Positions 24,022 through 35,931 of a stretch of 64,000 bases of DNA are shown here, piece by piece. The stretch is from Vitrella brassicaformis (Eukaryota > Sar > Vitrellaceae). Each line of letters starts with the position of its first letter. Within the stretch, counting starts at the first letter, position 1. A program made the translations under genes and the position numbers. Below the pieces are notes generated by a model. The model searched no databases and was not told the origin of the DNA. It worked only from the letters and a program-made list of their open reading frames with translations. The stretch lies in the NCBI GenBank assembly GCA_001179505.1, contig CDMY01000770.1, positions 1 through 64,000 on the forward strand, given 5' to 3'.

Positions 24022-26453
24022 TCACACTAGCAGGAGCGAGTCGACCACAGCGAAGCCGGCGGCCACCCCGCCCTCGTTGCTGCCCTCATCCTGACAAACA
24101 CGAGCCACACACACACACACACACACTTTAATGAACGATGCAGACACGTAGTCTCATGTGTAGATACCTTGCTGCGCAGCAGGTGGCCGAGCGTCTCATT
24201 GTACACCTCCTCACTCCCATCCCTTCACACAAACACACACACACAGAGGAACACACCATGCGGAAAGTCGCCACTCCATTATCACATGGCACTTACATGA
24301 CTTTGGCCGAGTAGATGCCCAGCTCGGCGAGGGATGGCCGCACGAACGCCTTGAGCTCGGCCGTGTCAGTGCGGTCAAAGACGAGCGATGGCAGCACTGG
24401 CGGGCGGATCTTCTTCATCAGGATGTACTCAGACAGACCCTCACCCTTGGTCAGGGTCCTCACGATGTCTGCACTCCACTCACAGAGACGCACGTGCGTC
24501 GAGAGCGATAGCAGCATCCTCGCCCTTCCACCTTGTCCGTGCAGGTTGTTGCCGCCGCCCTCTCTCTGAGGCTTCAGCACCCACTCCTCAGGATGCTGCA
24601 CCGCACACACGAACACACACAGCAATGCACAGAGTGTATCAGCCACGGCCCTTCTTGTCAGATTCTCCTCACTTACCTGGATGGCGTCCTTGACCTCCTC
24701 GCCCTTTGGCGCCATTGAGGGGTCCACTTGAGGGGCGAACACCTCACGCAGCGGCTGGCGACTGCACACCGGCACGAACCGATCCATCGTCGAGGGGTCG
24801 CACCAAAGTGCTTGCACCTGTGTGTGCAGCACACCCCACATAGCAAAGGACAAACAAGCGCGGTGCGTGTGTCTGCTTGCGTGTGTGCACTCCCCCTGCC
24901 CACCTTTTTGCATCCGGCCAGGTGTGCTGGGCCACTCGGGCACTTGACGGCATGCGACCATTCCAGCACCTCACGGGCAGCCCAGCAGCGGTCGTCAGGC
25001 AGGTGCGGCGGCGCGTAACCCGACCGAAAGTACACCACAGTGAGCTCAAGGACCTCGTCGAGTCCTCTCTGCCACACGAGGCGGCCTGGAGTGGCCAAGG
25101 GGGTGCTTGCGGAAGGATTGTCGGGTAGGATGCGCAGAGCGCCGCTCTCTATTGCGTCAGCCAGGTCCTGGAAAGTGCTGAAACAATGAAAGCCGGATAC
25201 ATACACACACACGGGGACATCAGCTGATGCGCTCTGTGTGTGTTTGACCTTCTCCTGCACGTGACGCCGTGGGTGTCGTAGAGTGCGAACTCGAGATGCC
25301 TCTGGTCGATTTCGTTGCGCTCGTTGTCAGGCACCATGTAGAGTACCGCTGGCCGGCGACCGGAGCCTCCTGCACACACAGCCAGTGGACACACACACAT
25401 TTGATGGTGTGTGCATCTTGCCGTGCACATCTGCGCTCACTCACTTTCGATAGGTCGTCTCCTCAGATACGCCGTGTGTGCAGCGGCGATGGCCTGAACA
25501 CACACACGCACACAAGCGCATGAGTGGGCACATGCCTGTTTTATCCACACACACACACGTACCGTGGCCATGTTGTCTGCCGGTGCATTTGGTGGCGAGA
25601 TGTCGTCCACGACGCTCTGCACCACATTAGCAGCCGAGGCACTCTCTGATGCCTGATCCGTCTTGGCGTAAAGCTCCTCCGCCAGCCGACGAATGGCAAA
25701 CCTGATCCACAACGATTGCAAAGCAGCTTGGTAGAACGACCATTCATCTGATCAGTGACCGTGCGTACCTTTGGAGTGCGGAGACTCTCTGCCCGAGTCC
25801 GGCGAATGATGCGGCGATGGTGTTGAGCTCGACCTGCATGAGCCTCTGCGGCTGGTCCGGCCTGCTGTCAATCATGTAGTCAGACCGCAGCACATACAGA
25901 CGCACGTCGGTCGATACAGCCTGCAGAAACGACGGCAAGGGACACATGTACACGAGCTGCGCAGAACAAATATTGCTTATATAGGGCGTGTGGATCACCT
26001 TGGTTGGGTCCGCATAGACCCTCTCGCACATGGCCATGATCTTGGCAGTGAAATCATCCACCTCACACACACTCTTCAGTGACGCCTGGAGCCATGGAAA
26101 GTCGCAAGCAATCCTGTCAGCCAGGTCACCGAACGGCGTGCTCAGACTCAGCGCCTGAGCATACAGCCTCTTGGGGATCTGCACACACAAACACCAATGC
26201 AAACCAAACCGCTGACAGGCAGCAGCCAGGGACTGCAATGTGAGCGTGGCCATCGTCGCACCGGCGAAGGCAGCGCAGCAATGGGCGCCAGCTGCATGTT
26301 GATTCGGTCCGATGCGTCCCGATACATGCCGATGCCGTGACAGATGCCCCACGTGGCGATGTCGCGCATTGCGTAGGCGTTGAGAGCGTACTCGGACAGC
26401 CAACTCTTCTCTGTCAGACATCGCAGCAGTGAATCTTTGAGTGATGAACTCAT
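24022..26453 (-). CDS. GSS: Glutathione synthetase, eukaryotic type
   Basis: ATP-dependent ligation of gamma-glutamylcysteine with glycine, the last step of glutathione synthesis. Eleven exons on the minus strand (26262-26453, 25999-26178, 25769-25956, 25563-25701, 25445-25493, 25249-25369, 24904-25177, 24677-24817, 24297-24595, 24168-24222, 24022-24090) give 568 aa. Family signatures in order: LRSDYMID, QVELNTIAASF, DQRHLEFALYDTHG, VVYFRSGYAP, AVKCPSGPAHLAGCKKVQ, VLKPQREGGGNN (ATP/glutathione loop), ELGIYSAKV, and the C-terminal GGVAAGFAVVDSLLLV. It is longer than the usual ~475 aa because of inserts. Start ATG is at 26451-26453. It shares a 157-base upstream region with the divergent gene at 26611. 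No plastid or mitochondrial leader is obvious. Confidence 0.95.
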
Positions 26454-26610
26454 TCTTTGAACAGATCCGCCGAAAACACACAATCAGAAAGCCTGCTGCA
26501 CTCGTGCCATTCAAGATCTGCGCAAGTCTTGTTGGGAAAGGAGAGGAGCTCTGATCGCCTCTGAGCTCGCGCATTGCCAGGCGGTTTTGTGTGCTGGGAG
26601 CTATAGGGGC
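26454..26610. promoter_or_regulatory. Bidirectional promoter region
   Basis: The 157 bases separate the start codon of glutathione synthetase (minus) from that of the SUMO-like/F-box-like gene (plus), so both promoters and 5' UTRs must lie here or inside the genes. No TATA-like box stands out. Confidence 0.5.
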
Positions 26611-29524
26611 ATGGAGGAGCTGCCGGAATTGACCATCGTCGTAAGGAACAGCTGCATCCATCCACGGGCAGGCGCCACCATGATGTGGAAGCTGCCCGTG
26701 TGGTGCGTTTCGCTTGTTTTCTGCATGCAGGTCCGACAGGAAGGCCACGAGGATGCACACTTCAGCCTCAAGTGAGCCCGCACACGCGAACGCATCGCCG
26801 CCAAAGTGCATTCATGTTTTCTTTTTCGCAGGCCCACTGATAGCATGGAGAAGCTGATGCAGGGGTACCGTGCGCACTGTGCACTCCCTGACCATGACGA
26901 GGATGAGCCCATCTTGTTCGTGTGAGCAAGCACTTGGGGCTGAAATCATGTGCATCCCTCTGACGCACTATGCCCGTGTGTGTGGGTGCGTGTCAGGTTT
27001 CGGGTGAACGGCATGCTCGTGTGTGGCTCGGACACACCTGCTTTGCTCAAGCTGCGGGACGGCGATGTCATCGTTGCTACCCTAGGTACACACGCGTCAT
27101 GGCTGACTGCACGTGGTGGTTGGATGGGCCCTGTTCTGGTGTGTGTGTGTGTGCAGAGGGGCGTCGTAGGATGCTTCTTAGGTCGCGTGCTAGGGAGCAC
27201 AGAGCAGACAGGATTATCAGAGGGCGCATCCTGGTAAGGAGGCGACACACAGGCCAGTGCAATGAACGTCGGACAATGGAACACATCTTTCGTGCCCCCT
27301 TTTTCTCCCACGTCAGCGTGCTGCCCCTCCCCCCTCTCTGCCAGCGTTGCCTCCCGAGGTCCTCGGCGAGCTGTCTGAGACCCTTCTCACTAATGAGGCC
27401 CTCCACCTCTCGACCCTCTCATTCGGCATGCGAGCCGCCCTGTCCGAGCCATCCATCTATCGCCATCTCACCGTCACCCCCGACACTCATTCGACATGGC
27501 GCAAGGCCGGCAAGGAGACCATGGACGCACTGAAGCGTGACAAGCTGTGTCGGCTTCGGACGGCGAACATCATGACCGGTCACGACGTGTACGAGTCTCG
27601 GCTGCGTCGTCGTGAGAAGGCTGCCGGGAGCACTCATGACGAGCGGCCGTGTGAGATCGACTACGAGGAGATGGGTATCGATCCCGATAGCGACGACGAC
27701 GCCAGCGACTATCCCTTCGCGCAGTACAACCGGGCCCTCCGTCGCCGGGCCAAGTACGCGAGCATCCTCGAGGCTTCGCGGGCGTCTCTAAGGGAGATCA
27801 GCCTGCAAGACGAGGTGTACTTCCCCATCAAAGACCGCCCGGCAGATGTCGCAGTGGCCGATGACGACCAATTCTGCTCATTCGACAAGACGGAGCGGGT
27901 GGTCATCGCGGGGGTTCTGTGGGATGGCTGCGCGTACGCCCGTAGATGGCGTTTCCCCGCCCTCAAGTCCTTCAGCGTCTGCGACGACGAGTCAAGGATC
28001 ACCTCGCTGGCCATTTCAGACCTGGACCACCGATATATTGAGTCGTGGGTGTCCGGCTGCAGTCTAGCCTATCTCGATGTGCCCAACCTGGAAGCCCCGT
28101 CCATGCTGCGTGTCCTCCGCTCACTGAGCAGCGTTCGGCAGTTGACCGCCTTCGGGGTGCTCGAGATGGGTGATCCGGTGGAGGTGACGGAGGTGGGGGA
28201 GTGGCTAGAGGAACAGGGCGTGGGAGGGGGCAAGGGCCGGGTCGAAGCCGTCTTGTGTCGCTTCAACATCGAGCCTAGCCTCTACTTGGCCAACGCAAGC
28301 GCCCTGTCGGGTCTAATCGGCCGTGTGGCCGGCGAAGGCATCTCTCCCGACCCAGCCGATGCCATCGTGGCCATTCTTCCCCCCAACCCGTCTCACGGTG
28401 ACCCCAATGACCCCCCTCCATCACAACCCCGCAATCGCTACCCCATCGCCCAGCACCTCTTTGAGGTCCCCGCCGGTGACCCCATTGCCCACGACACACC
28501 GCATCTCTTCGACCGGTCGCACAGCCGAGGGGTCAAGAAGCGACCCTTCACCGTGGCTCTCGATCGGCCCGAGTTCGTCGACGACATGCTTCGGGTCGAC
28601 TGGAGGCGGTCCGATGCTCTCGGGCTGCGGATCGCGCAGGAGCTGGCGAGGCATTCGCGTCGCTTGGACATTACTCCAGTAGGAGAGGGCGACGTGGCGA
28701 GGGATGTGATGCAGAAGGGCACATTTGGCGGCTTTGTGTTTGAGAGCGTCACAAGCCTGACGATCACGGGACAACACGAGGGCGGCACGGAGTACATCTT
28801 GCCTGCGATGCCTCCCCTGCCATCTTCCCCCGCCCCCAGCTGTCCGTCCCCATCCCCTTCGGCCCGCTTCCCGCGCATCCACGAGCTGCACCTTTTTTGC
28901 CCGGTGGAGCACATGCTTTCTGACCAGGGCGGCCTGCAGCCGATTCTGCATGAGGTGCGAGGGCGGATCCGGTCTCTGCACGTGACGCAGCGTGACGTGC
29001 TCGCCCATGCAGCCGATGCGAACTGGCACGGGCTGCCCGTGGCGCTCGCGTCGGTGATGCTGCGGTGCCTGAAGGCCGTCCATTCGCCGGCGCTGGAGTC
29101 CTTGGAGCACAGTTTTGAGGCCATGGATGCCTTGGAGCACAGTCCTTTCTACCTTCCCTTCTATCGCCGGTCGCCCATCTACCAGCTGTATATGACCCCA
29201 TCGCTCGTCGCGGAGCTGCCCCCCATCCCCTCCCTCAAGCTAGAGATGCCATACTCCGTCTTCGACAGCTCCGGGAAGATCCAGCTCGATCTCATCCTGG
29301 CTGTCGTCAGCAAGACCCCCGGCCTCAGACGCGTCGAGTTCATTGAAAAGCGTCTAGTGACATGGACATCGCCGGAGGGCTACTTGGCCATTGGGCCGAG
29401 CAAGGACAGGTACCCGAGCTACCTGGCCACCACGGCGGTGGATGAGGCACTGGCTGCTGCCGGATCCCCCTTTGTGGTCTCACCAGGCGTGCAGCCGGAA
29501 TGGAGCCTGGTGTTGGAGAGATGA
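26611..29524 (+). CDS. SUMO-like domain fused to F-box-like protein
   Basis: Six exons (26611-26640, 26731-26771, 26832-26921, 26997-27085, 27157-27233, 27317-29524) give 844 aa. Residues ~5-85 follow the SUMO/Rad60-SLD pattern: a strand, then EDAHFSLKPTDSMEKLMQGY, FVFRVNG and DTPALLKLRDGDVIVA. No diglycine tail follows, so it is an internal ubiquitin-like fold, not a conjugated modifier. After a basic linker, LPPEVLGELSETLL begins an F-box-like helix pair. The remaining ~650 residues are unrecognised, with weak repeat character. An F-box would suggest an SCF ubiquitin-ligase substrate receptor; this is inference. The join is supported by in-phase splicing at 27233/27317. It is divergent from glutathione synthetase. 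Confidence 0.7.
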
Positions 29525-29847
29525 TGTCAGGACGAATAGACGGGGCTGTGCGCATAGACAGGGTGTGGTTGGCTGGGGTCGTATGTGGGTGTGGGTGTGG
29601 GTGCGATGGCAGTGTGAGAGTGGCTCAGCCTGCTTGTTTGTTCACCTGTGATATGTATAGAGGTTGCTTGTAGATATCTGCCGACAACGAGATGAGAAAG
29701 AGTGAAGCATTGCTGCTATCAAGCGGCCAATTCGATGAGTTCTGATCATCACCAAGCCACGATCGCTAGCTAAGCTTGCGCGGAGGAATCCTCAGGCTGT
29801 TCCTCCTTTTCATCCTTTTTGCTGGAGGTGAACAAGGACGAGCCGCG
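29525..29847. other. Intergenic, tandem genes
   Basis: 323 bases holding the 3' UTR of the F-box-like gene and the upstream region of the radial-spoke gene. Includes G/T-rich GTGTGG repeats near 29565-29610. No gene seen. Confidence 0.45.
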
Positions 29848-31921
29848 ATGAGTGTTCGTGGCTCCACCACAGCGACGACGGCATACCATGCCTTTGCAAA
29901 TAGGCCCCAGGTGGTTGGGCCGCGGAGAAAATACCGATGGGAAGACTCTACACAAGAAGTGCTGGGGTAAGAGGACACGAGGCTCAGCACACAAAGGGGC
30001 AGCGTCTGGAGCAGTACCTGATTCATGTCTGCTTCAGCACCAGGGGCACGATCCCTTCTGGAATGGCAGCCCCGACGAAGGCTGCCTCAGGGTCAGGAGC
30101 GAGGGCGATGAAAGGCGTCGCAATGATGTGGAGCCAACGCGTTCACCGTGGTCCGCCTGCAAGTGTGCTCTCTTACTCGAAGGATCCCTCTCGGGTGGAC
30201 CCCGCCACCATTGCAAGAGAGGCCGAGAAGAGGCGGGAGGAGGCGAGACAGGCAAAGAAGAGATTGGCGGCGAGGAGCAAGAAGGCAGAGAAGTCGCCCT
30301 TTGCCACGCCCATGCCCGACCCTCCCCGATTCCCAGTTGACCTTATGCCTCACCTGGTCAACAGACAGATCAGTCGAAACAGATGAGGCACTCGGACATC
30401 TTCATGGGATGGATGACTGTTTGATGTCTTGTGCAGGTTGAGCAGACGCCTCGTGCCGTTCACAGGGACAATGTCACGCAGATTGATGAGTTTCTGCCTC
30501 AGCCTCCAGCGCAGCCATACCGGCCAGCCAAGACGGGCATCGACAACTCGACACAAAGTGAGCTCAAGACGATTCAATTTCTGTGGGGATCGACTTGTCC
30601 ATGTCTCGGTTGTCTGGCTTCGTCTGTGGTGTGCAGTAAAGCCGACTGACCTGTTTCATTTTGACCGTGAGGTTGAGCCAATTCTGGACGTGATCATCAA
30701 CAAGACACTCGAGCAGGCCCAGACAGAGGTGAGCAAAGGAGACAGAGAGACACCGCGTGGCAATGCATTTGTATCATTTTTTACCCACATTCAGGTGGAG
30801 GAAGAGGAGGAGATGAAATCGCTGCTCATCTACAAGGAGGAGTGGCGGGAGCGCAAGGTCGCTGTGCTCAAGGAGCAGCAGAAAGAGGTCGAAAGGGAGA
30901 GAAAACGGATGGAGGAAAAGAACAAACTCATGGACGCAAACCGAAAGAGGTAATTCTACCTTCCCAATCATACGTCACGTTTGATGGGGCGTGTCTTTGT
31001 CTCCAGGGTGGCGCGGGAGAAGGAGGCGATGCGCAAGGTCGAGGCCCTGGAGATCAGCAACCGCTACCTCCGTGACCTGGCGGACACCGCCCTCACCTCG
31101 CTGGCAAAGGTACGAGGCCCCACCATGGAGCCAGTTCATGTCTGTGTGTGTGTGTGGTGATCGCAGAGTGGTGCCTTCCCTGACCCAGTGGAGATTGTCA
31201 TTGAGCAGACATTCCTCCCGTGGGTCGTTGAGGAATGCGAAAGGCATTATGAAACCCTCCGGGCAAGCCACACACTCATGCAGAGACGTGGCCATTCGTG
31301 CGGCAAACCTTTTGCTGTCGCTCTTGTTCAGGTGGCTGACACATGTGTGGCCAACGCCATTGAGTCGGCCATGGAAGAGTCCCTGAGAAGGACAGAAGCG
31401 TCCCGGCAGGAGCAGGTCAAGATCTTCGAGGACTTCTGCACACACGAGAGAGACAGGAGGGACATTCCAAGGGGCAACATGCGAATCAAGGTCAAGACGG
31501 AGTCTGGCGAGACAGTTGTTATCGGCCCGGTGAAGGTGCACGCCGATGAGCCCATGAGCGACGTGAACCTTCGCGTGATGGACTGGATCAATACCAACCA
31601 ACCAGAACTCGCCGAGGCCTTCCCTCATGGCGTCATTCTCAATATCGACGACAAGCCTGCTGAGGTAAGCAACGCAGCGCCCCTCCGTGCACATGCCCTT
31701 TCATTTGCCCATCAACTCAGGAAACGAACGCTCTGTTCGCGACTGAGCCAGGTCAGCTGTGGCTGTCGGCGGCGCCCGAGCCTCCGCCACCACCCATCCA
31801 AGAGGAAGAAGCTGAGCCCGTGGAGGGCAAGGGCGAGGGCGAGAGGGAGGGGGAGGGTGAGGGTGTAGAGGGGCGGGACAAGCAAGGGGAGGAAGAAGAC
31901 AAAGGCGACGAGGAACAGTAG
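29848..31921 (+). CDS. RSPH3: Radial spoke protein 3 (flagellar axoneme)
   Basis: Structural stalk protein that anchors radial spokes to axonemal microtubule doublets and acts as an A-kinase anchor in other organisms. Eight exons (29848-29966, 30038-30356, 30437-30557, 30637-30728, 30795-30949, 31007-31109, 31167-31664, 31721-31921), 535 aa. Diagnostic stretches: MWSQRVHRGPPAS, FLPQPPAQPYRPAKTGID, LFHFDREVEPILDVII, a long charged coiled coil (30795-31100) and FLPWVVEEC. The C-terminus is Glu/Gly-rich. Within exon 7, 31263-31331 has a GC donor (GCAAGC) and a good acceptor and is a multiple of three, so it may be an optional intron; removing it gives 512 aa. Implies a flagellated stage. Confidence 0.93.
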
Positions 31922-32066
31922 ATCGTGCACTCGTATATGTACATGTATTGTGTGCGTGTGTACAACTCTCACGGATTGCCAAACAGTCACAGCTCTCTGC
32001 AGTCTTGTTGTCTCCCGCTTCTGATTGATTGATTGATTCACACACACTGCATATTGTGAATCAACG

Positions 32067-33241
32067 ATGATGAGTGACACTGGTGGCGTCGCTGCCGACC
32101 AGCAGCAACAGCAGCAGCAGCAGGGTCGTGTGGCGCTGGTGTCGCCACGCCGACAGCACGGCAAGATCAAGACCAACCTGCTCAATCTCAACTACACCTT
32201 CAAAGGTAACCACACACGTGCACGGCAGAGACACACTACTGACAAGCAACGTGTCCATGTCTGTTATGTGATTTGTGTGTTGGATGCAGTGTTGGGTGCT
32301 GGCAACGCGTGTGACTTTGTGCTGCTCAAGAACGACGGCCATCCGTACGACATCCGATTCGCCATCGTCGCGTCACACGACATCAAGTAAAGAAGTGAAC
32401 TGACACAGAGAGACACACACACAGCGTGGATGCCTGTCTCGCTTTCTCACTGTGTGTGTGTCAGTGTTGGCAACGTCGAGAAGAACATCGCCCGCATCAC
32501 GTCTCCCGAGATGTGCAGAGGAACCAATGCGTCAGTGACACACACACAGAGAGAGATACACAGAATCCGCGCATCTGTCTGTCGATTGTGTGTGTCTTTG
32601 TCAGTTCGTATGTGCTGTGTCTGTTGAGTGCGTCTGAGTTTCACACATTCCAGACGGCACTCGCCGAGACGCCACTCGCCAAGCTGCCCAACCCCATCCC
32701 AGTCAAAAATGAGCACGACGCCACACAGAGGATGCTCTCACTCGCCAGTCCCGCTGTTAGACGGCACCACACACTGACATCCACCATCCACTGATGTGTG
32801 TGTGTGTGTGTGTGTGTCAGCCGTTGCTGCCCTCTGTGATTCGCGACATTTCGCCGTCTCAGTCCGTGCTGCAGCATCTGTTGGATGGCCATCTGTCGAG
32901 CGGTGCGCTCGTGTGTCGGTTCCTCTCTCACATTGGCGGGCTGCGTGCCATCGACATCGACAGCCTGCTGCACGTTGGCAGCCTCCAGACCATCGCGCAG
33001 TCGAGTGCGAGGGAGACACTCATAAACAAGACGGCACTCGACAGTGACAAAGCCAAGAAGGCGAGAGCAGGACGATGGACACTAATGGGGTCAGGGAGAT
33101 GCACCTCTGTGTGTGTGTTGTGTGTATGTGTATACCAAGCAGGTCGAGACATTCATGGGCAGCATACCGTTCATCGACGACACGGAGGACAGCCAAGAGC
33201 AGCAGCAGCAGCCACACGACGGCATGAACACTTGTACATAA
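32067..33241 (+). CDS. Unrecognised 263-aa protein
   Basis: Six exons (32067-32205, 32290-32386, 32465-32530, 32605-32755, 32821-33060, 33143-33241) with consistent phase. The protein starts MMSDTGG, has a short poly-Gln tract, then a mixed alpha/beta-looking region (CDFVLLKNDGHPYDIRFA) and a helical second half, ending in a Gln-rich tail. No family recognised; no signal peptide or membrane segment. The last intron must use a GC donor (GCGAGA) or the model is wrong at its 3' end. Introns end in long TG runs. The start is the first of two adjacent ATGs. Confidence 0.65.
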
Positions 33242-33431
33242 ATGCGGGGATGCAAAAGACAGAGAGACCGACTGTGATGGATGATGCGGATTGAATCGCA
33301 TGATTATTCATGACTATGTCCGACAAGTGACACATGTCTGTCATACACCCATTCACCCCACCCAACATCCATCCATATGACTGTACACAAAGTGCCTTGA
33401 CATGCATCCAGCCGTCATTCATTCAATAAGT

Positions 33432-33918
33432 TCATTTCTTCTCTCGTATGAGGTTCTTCTGCGTGTCGATGTCCAGGATGCGCTGCATCAGCTGGTGCCC
33501 GTACCCATACAGCGACAGATTCACATCGTGCTCACCGCCACCCGACGCTTCACCTGATCACACCACACCACACACACACACTCAGGCACAGCCAACCGAA
33601 CTGATGTCTGCCCATCTCTCTCTCTCTCTCGCTTACTGTGGACGATTCGCAGCCGCTCTTTCTGTTGGTCCTTGGGCGGCGGCTGCGTCATGAACTCCAG
33701 CTTGGGGTTCCAGTAGCGCAGCGTAGGCAAGAAATACGTTGTGAAGTCACTGCAAACACACACACGCAACACCAGAAGGATCATCTCCATGAATTCTCGA
33801 TACGATGCACTCACTTTGCCACTTTGTTTGAGTCTTTGGCGAAGATCTGCAGCTTCTCGATGGTCAGCAGGGGGGTCGGCGTCCCAAGCACGACGCGCTC
33901 AAGCCGCCGAGTGGACAT
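33432..33918 (-). CDS. Mitochondrial ribosomal protein of the L51/S25/CI-B8 family (mS25-like)
   Basis: Three exons (33815-33918, 33637-33749, 33432-33553), 112 aa. The short, basic, single-domain protein has the thioredoxin-like pattern of this family: an N-terminal strand and loop (VLGTPTPLLTIEKLQIFAKD), then FTTYFLPTLRYWNPKLEFMTQ, then a C-terminal helix LMQRILDID. The spacing fits mS25 (mitoribosome small subunit) better than the complex I subunit NDUFA2, but the two are hard to separate by eye. No cleavable leader is evident. Start MSTRRLE at 33918. Confidence 0.7.
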
Positions 33919-34498
33919 CAGCCTGGACAGTCAGATCTGGACTCGGCTCGGGCAAAAAGGTGCTGCATTCATCGAGACGTCATGCACAGGCAGCCTTGCT
34001 TGGACCTTCTTTGCCCCTTCTTGGAGCACATCATCGTGGATCGCCAATTAGCTCGCAGAAGCGCGAGGAGGGAAAAAGGCGCAGAAGGTAAGGAAGCGCC
34101 AGGGGATGACAGATGGACGACAATCTGTCTGTTGTTCGTCAATATGTGTTGGTTTCGTGTTGCAGTTGGCATTGTTATGTTGACGCTGGCCCAGTGCATG
34201 AGCCTGTCGCTTCTGTACGTAGCCAGCCAGTCGGTGCACGTTCCCAAGATTGGCGTCGCCAGCGCACGAGGAGCCGCCGCATCGTCCCGACGACCCGCGA
34301 GTTTCGTCCCCTGGAGGAGTCTGCCGACGTCGCTGGATCACTCCTCTGCAAGGGTGGGTGGTCACGATTAACGCGGACCCATCAGTGCAGGCTGCCGAGG
34401 CCTCCGGGCTTCTGGCAGGGTCTGAGCGAGCCGGGGTCGCTCGTCGAGGGGGAGGGGGTGGTCAGGCAGCCTGCTTGAAGGGGTGGATAGCTTGGTGG
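33919..34498. other. Divergent intergenic region with a possible extra 5' exon
   Basis: Between the S25-like gene (minus) and the CutA1 gene (plus). An ORF with ATG at 34177 starts MLTLAQCMSLSLLYVASQ, like a signal peptide, followed by a Ser/Arg-rich stretch. It would join the CutA1 frame if 34354-34390 were spliced. That intron is only 37 bases, shorter than others here, so I leave the exon out. If real, it would give CutA1 a bipartite plastid-type leader. Confidence 0.35.
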
Positions 34499-35931
34499 AT
34501 GACTGTCATTGGCTGCACCGCACTTCTGACGGTCGCCCTCTTCTTTCTGTTTTTCAACCAGCAACTGGCGTCGAGGCAGCAGCAGGCCACCATGCACCAA
34601 CGCGCCACGGAGCCCCAGAGTGACACCAATGTCGTGGTGGCGTATGTCACAAGTGAGTGGGCACGCCACACAGAGAGGCGGGAATCGTGGCTGTATTATG
34701 ATGGTTGTGTGTGAAAATGTGTGTGTGATGTAGCGCCCAACTCGGATGTGGCCAAGGGGATAGCGTCCAACCTGCTCAAGCACAAGCTGGTGGCGTGCTG
34801 CAACATACTACCCGCCGTCAGATCCATGTACGCATCGCATTCCATGTTCGCATCTTGGCCAACACTGCTGTTGGTTGGTGCTGGTTCATTCAGGTACTTC
34901 TGGGACGGCGAAGTCAAGGACGACCCGGAGGAGCTCATGCTCATCAAGACACACAAGTCCCTAGCCAAGAAGGTACCCCAACCATACATGGCACCCGCAC
35001 ACCATGTTGTCTCTCATCGTTGGTGTATTGCGTTGCGTGTGCAGGTGTCCGATGCAATTGTTCGGCTGCACCCGTATGAGGTGCCGGAGGTCATATTCGC
35101 GCCCATCGTGGAGGGCCACCCGGCCTATCTGTCGTGGGTCGCCGACGAAACACACGACAAAGTCAGCACGCAGACAACAACAGCACACATGGAAGTCATT
35201 GCATGTTTTTCGTGTGTGCAGACTGCTCATATGGATCAAGTAGACGAGGCGATCAGAACTATGCCGCATCTGGGGGTGAGCGATCAGCCAGCACACGGAG
35301 AATGCCGCGGGCTGGATGTATTGCGTCCACATCCGTGTGCAGGAGGATGGCAAGGAACTGCCGGAGGTGGACGCACTGTCGACCGAGAAGCCCCACGTAG
35401 ACCTCAAATCGAGTAACCTGCGCGCACGTGCGACCGACGCTCGTACGACTGTTCTCTCCCTGCCTGTCTGCCTTTGCTGTGTGTTGGCGTCCATAGATGG
35501 GATGGTGGTGGTCAAGATGAAATCCAACCCCACCACCGGATATACGTGGGAGGTGAGAACCGATAGACAGACAGGCAGACAGACTACTGGCAGAGGGTGC
35601 ATGGATGGCCGGCCGATACTGTTTGTCCATTCAGGTGTCTGAGTCGGCGGATTGCGTGTCGGTAGTCAAGCAGGGCTTCATGCGGCCGTCGAGCAAGCTC
35701 ATGGGCGCGTCGGGCGTGCAGGAGTACGTCATCAAGGCGGCCAAACCGGGGGACTGCGCATACACATTCAGGTCGGTCTGCTAAGCGACACGTGCTGCCG
35801 ATGTTCACACAGCCGATGTGATGCTGGCTGTGGTGTGTGTGTGTGTATGTATCAGTGACGTCAAGCACCTGGGGAACGGGCAGAAGGAGGTTGGCAAGAC
35901 GGCCCGTGTGACATTCACCGTCGAAGGGTAG
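34499..35931 (+). CDS. Membrane-anchored CutA1 fused to chagasin-like (I42) peptidase inhibitor
   Basis: Nine exons (34499-34652, 34734-34827, 34894-34972, 35045-35161, 35222-35275, 35343-35412, 35497-35552, 35635-35771, 35856-35931), all in phase, 278 aa. Residues ~3-21 form one hydrophobic anchor (ALLTVALFFLFF). Residues ~45-145 are CutA1: VVAYVTTPNSDVAKGIA, KLVACCNILPAVRSMYFWDG, LMLIKTHKSLAKKV, HPYEVPEVIFAPI, YLSWV. CutA1 proteins are trimeric and linked to divalent-metal tolerance. After a ~45-residue linker the last ~85 residues match inhibitor family I42 (chagasin): VVVKMKSNPTTGYTWEV, GASGVQEYVIKA. The third chagasin loop (RPW) is not evident. I know of no such fusion. If transcripts were split between 35161 and 35497 these would be two genes, but no start codon context favours that. 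Confidence 0.75.

Noticed and set aside
29360-29524. Leucine-rich repeats in the F-box-like protein
   Set aside because: I looked for the LxxLxLxxN spacing throughout the C-terminal half and could not find a regular series.
34354-34390. 37-base intron joining an upstream exon to CutA1
   Set aside because: Shorter than any other intron supported here; kept only as an alternative and not in the main model.
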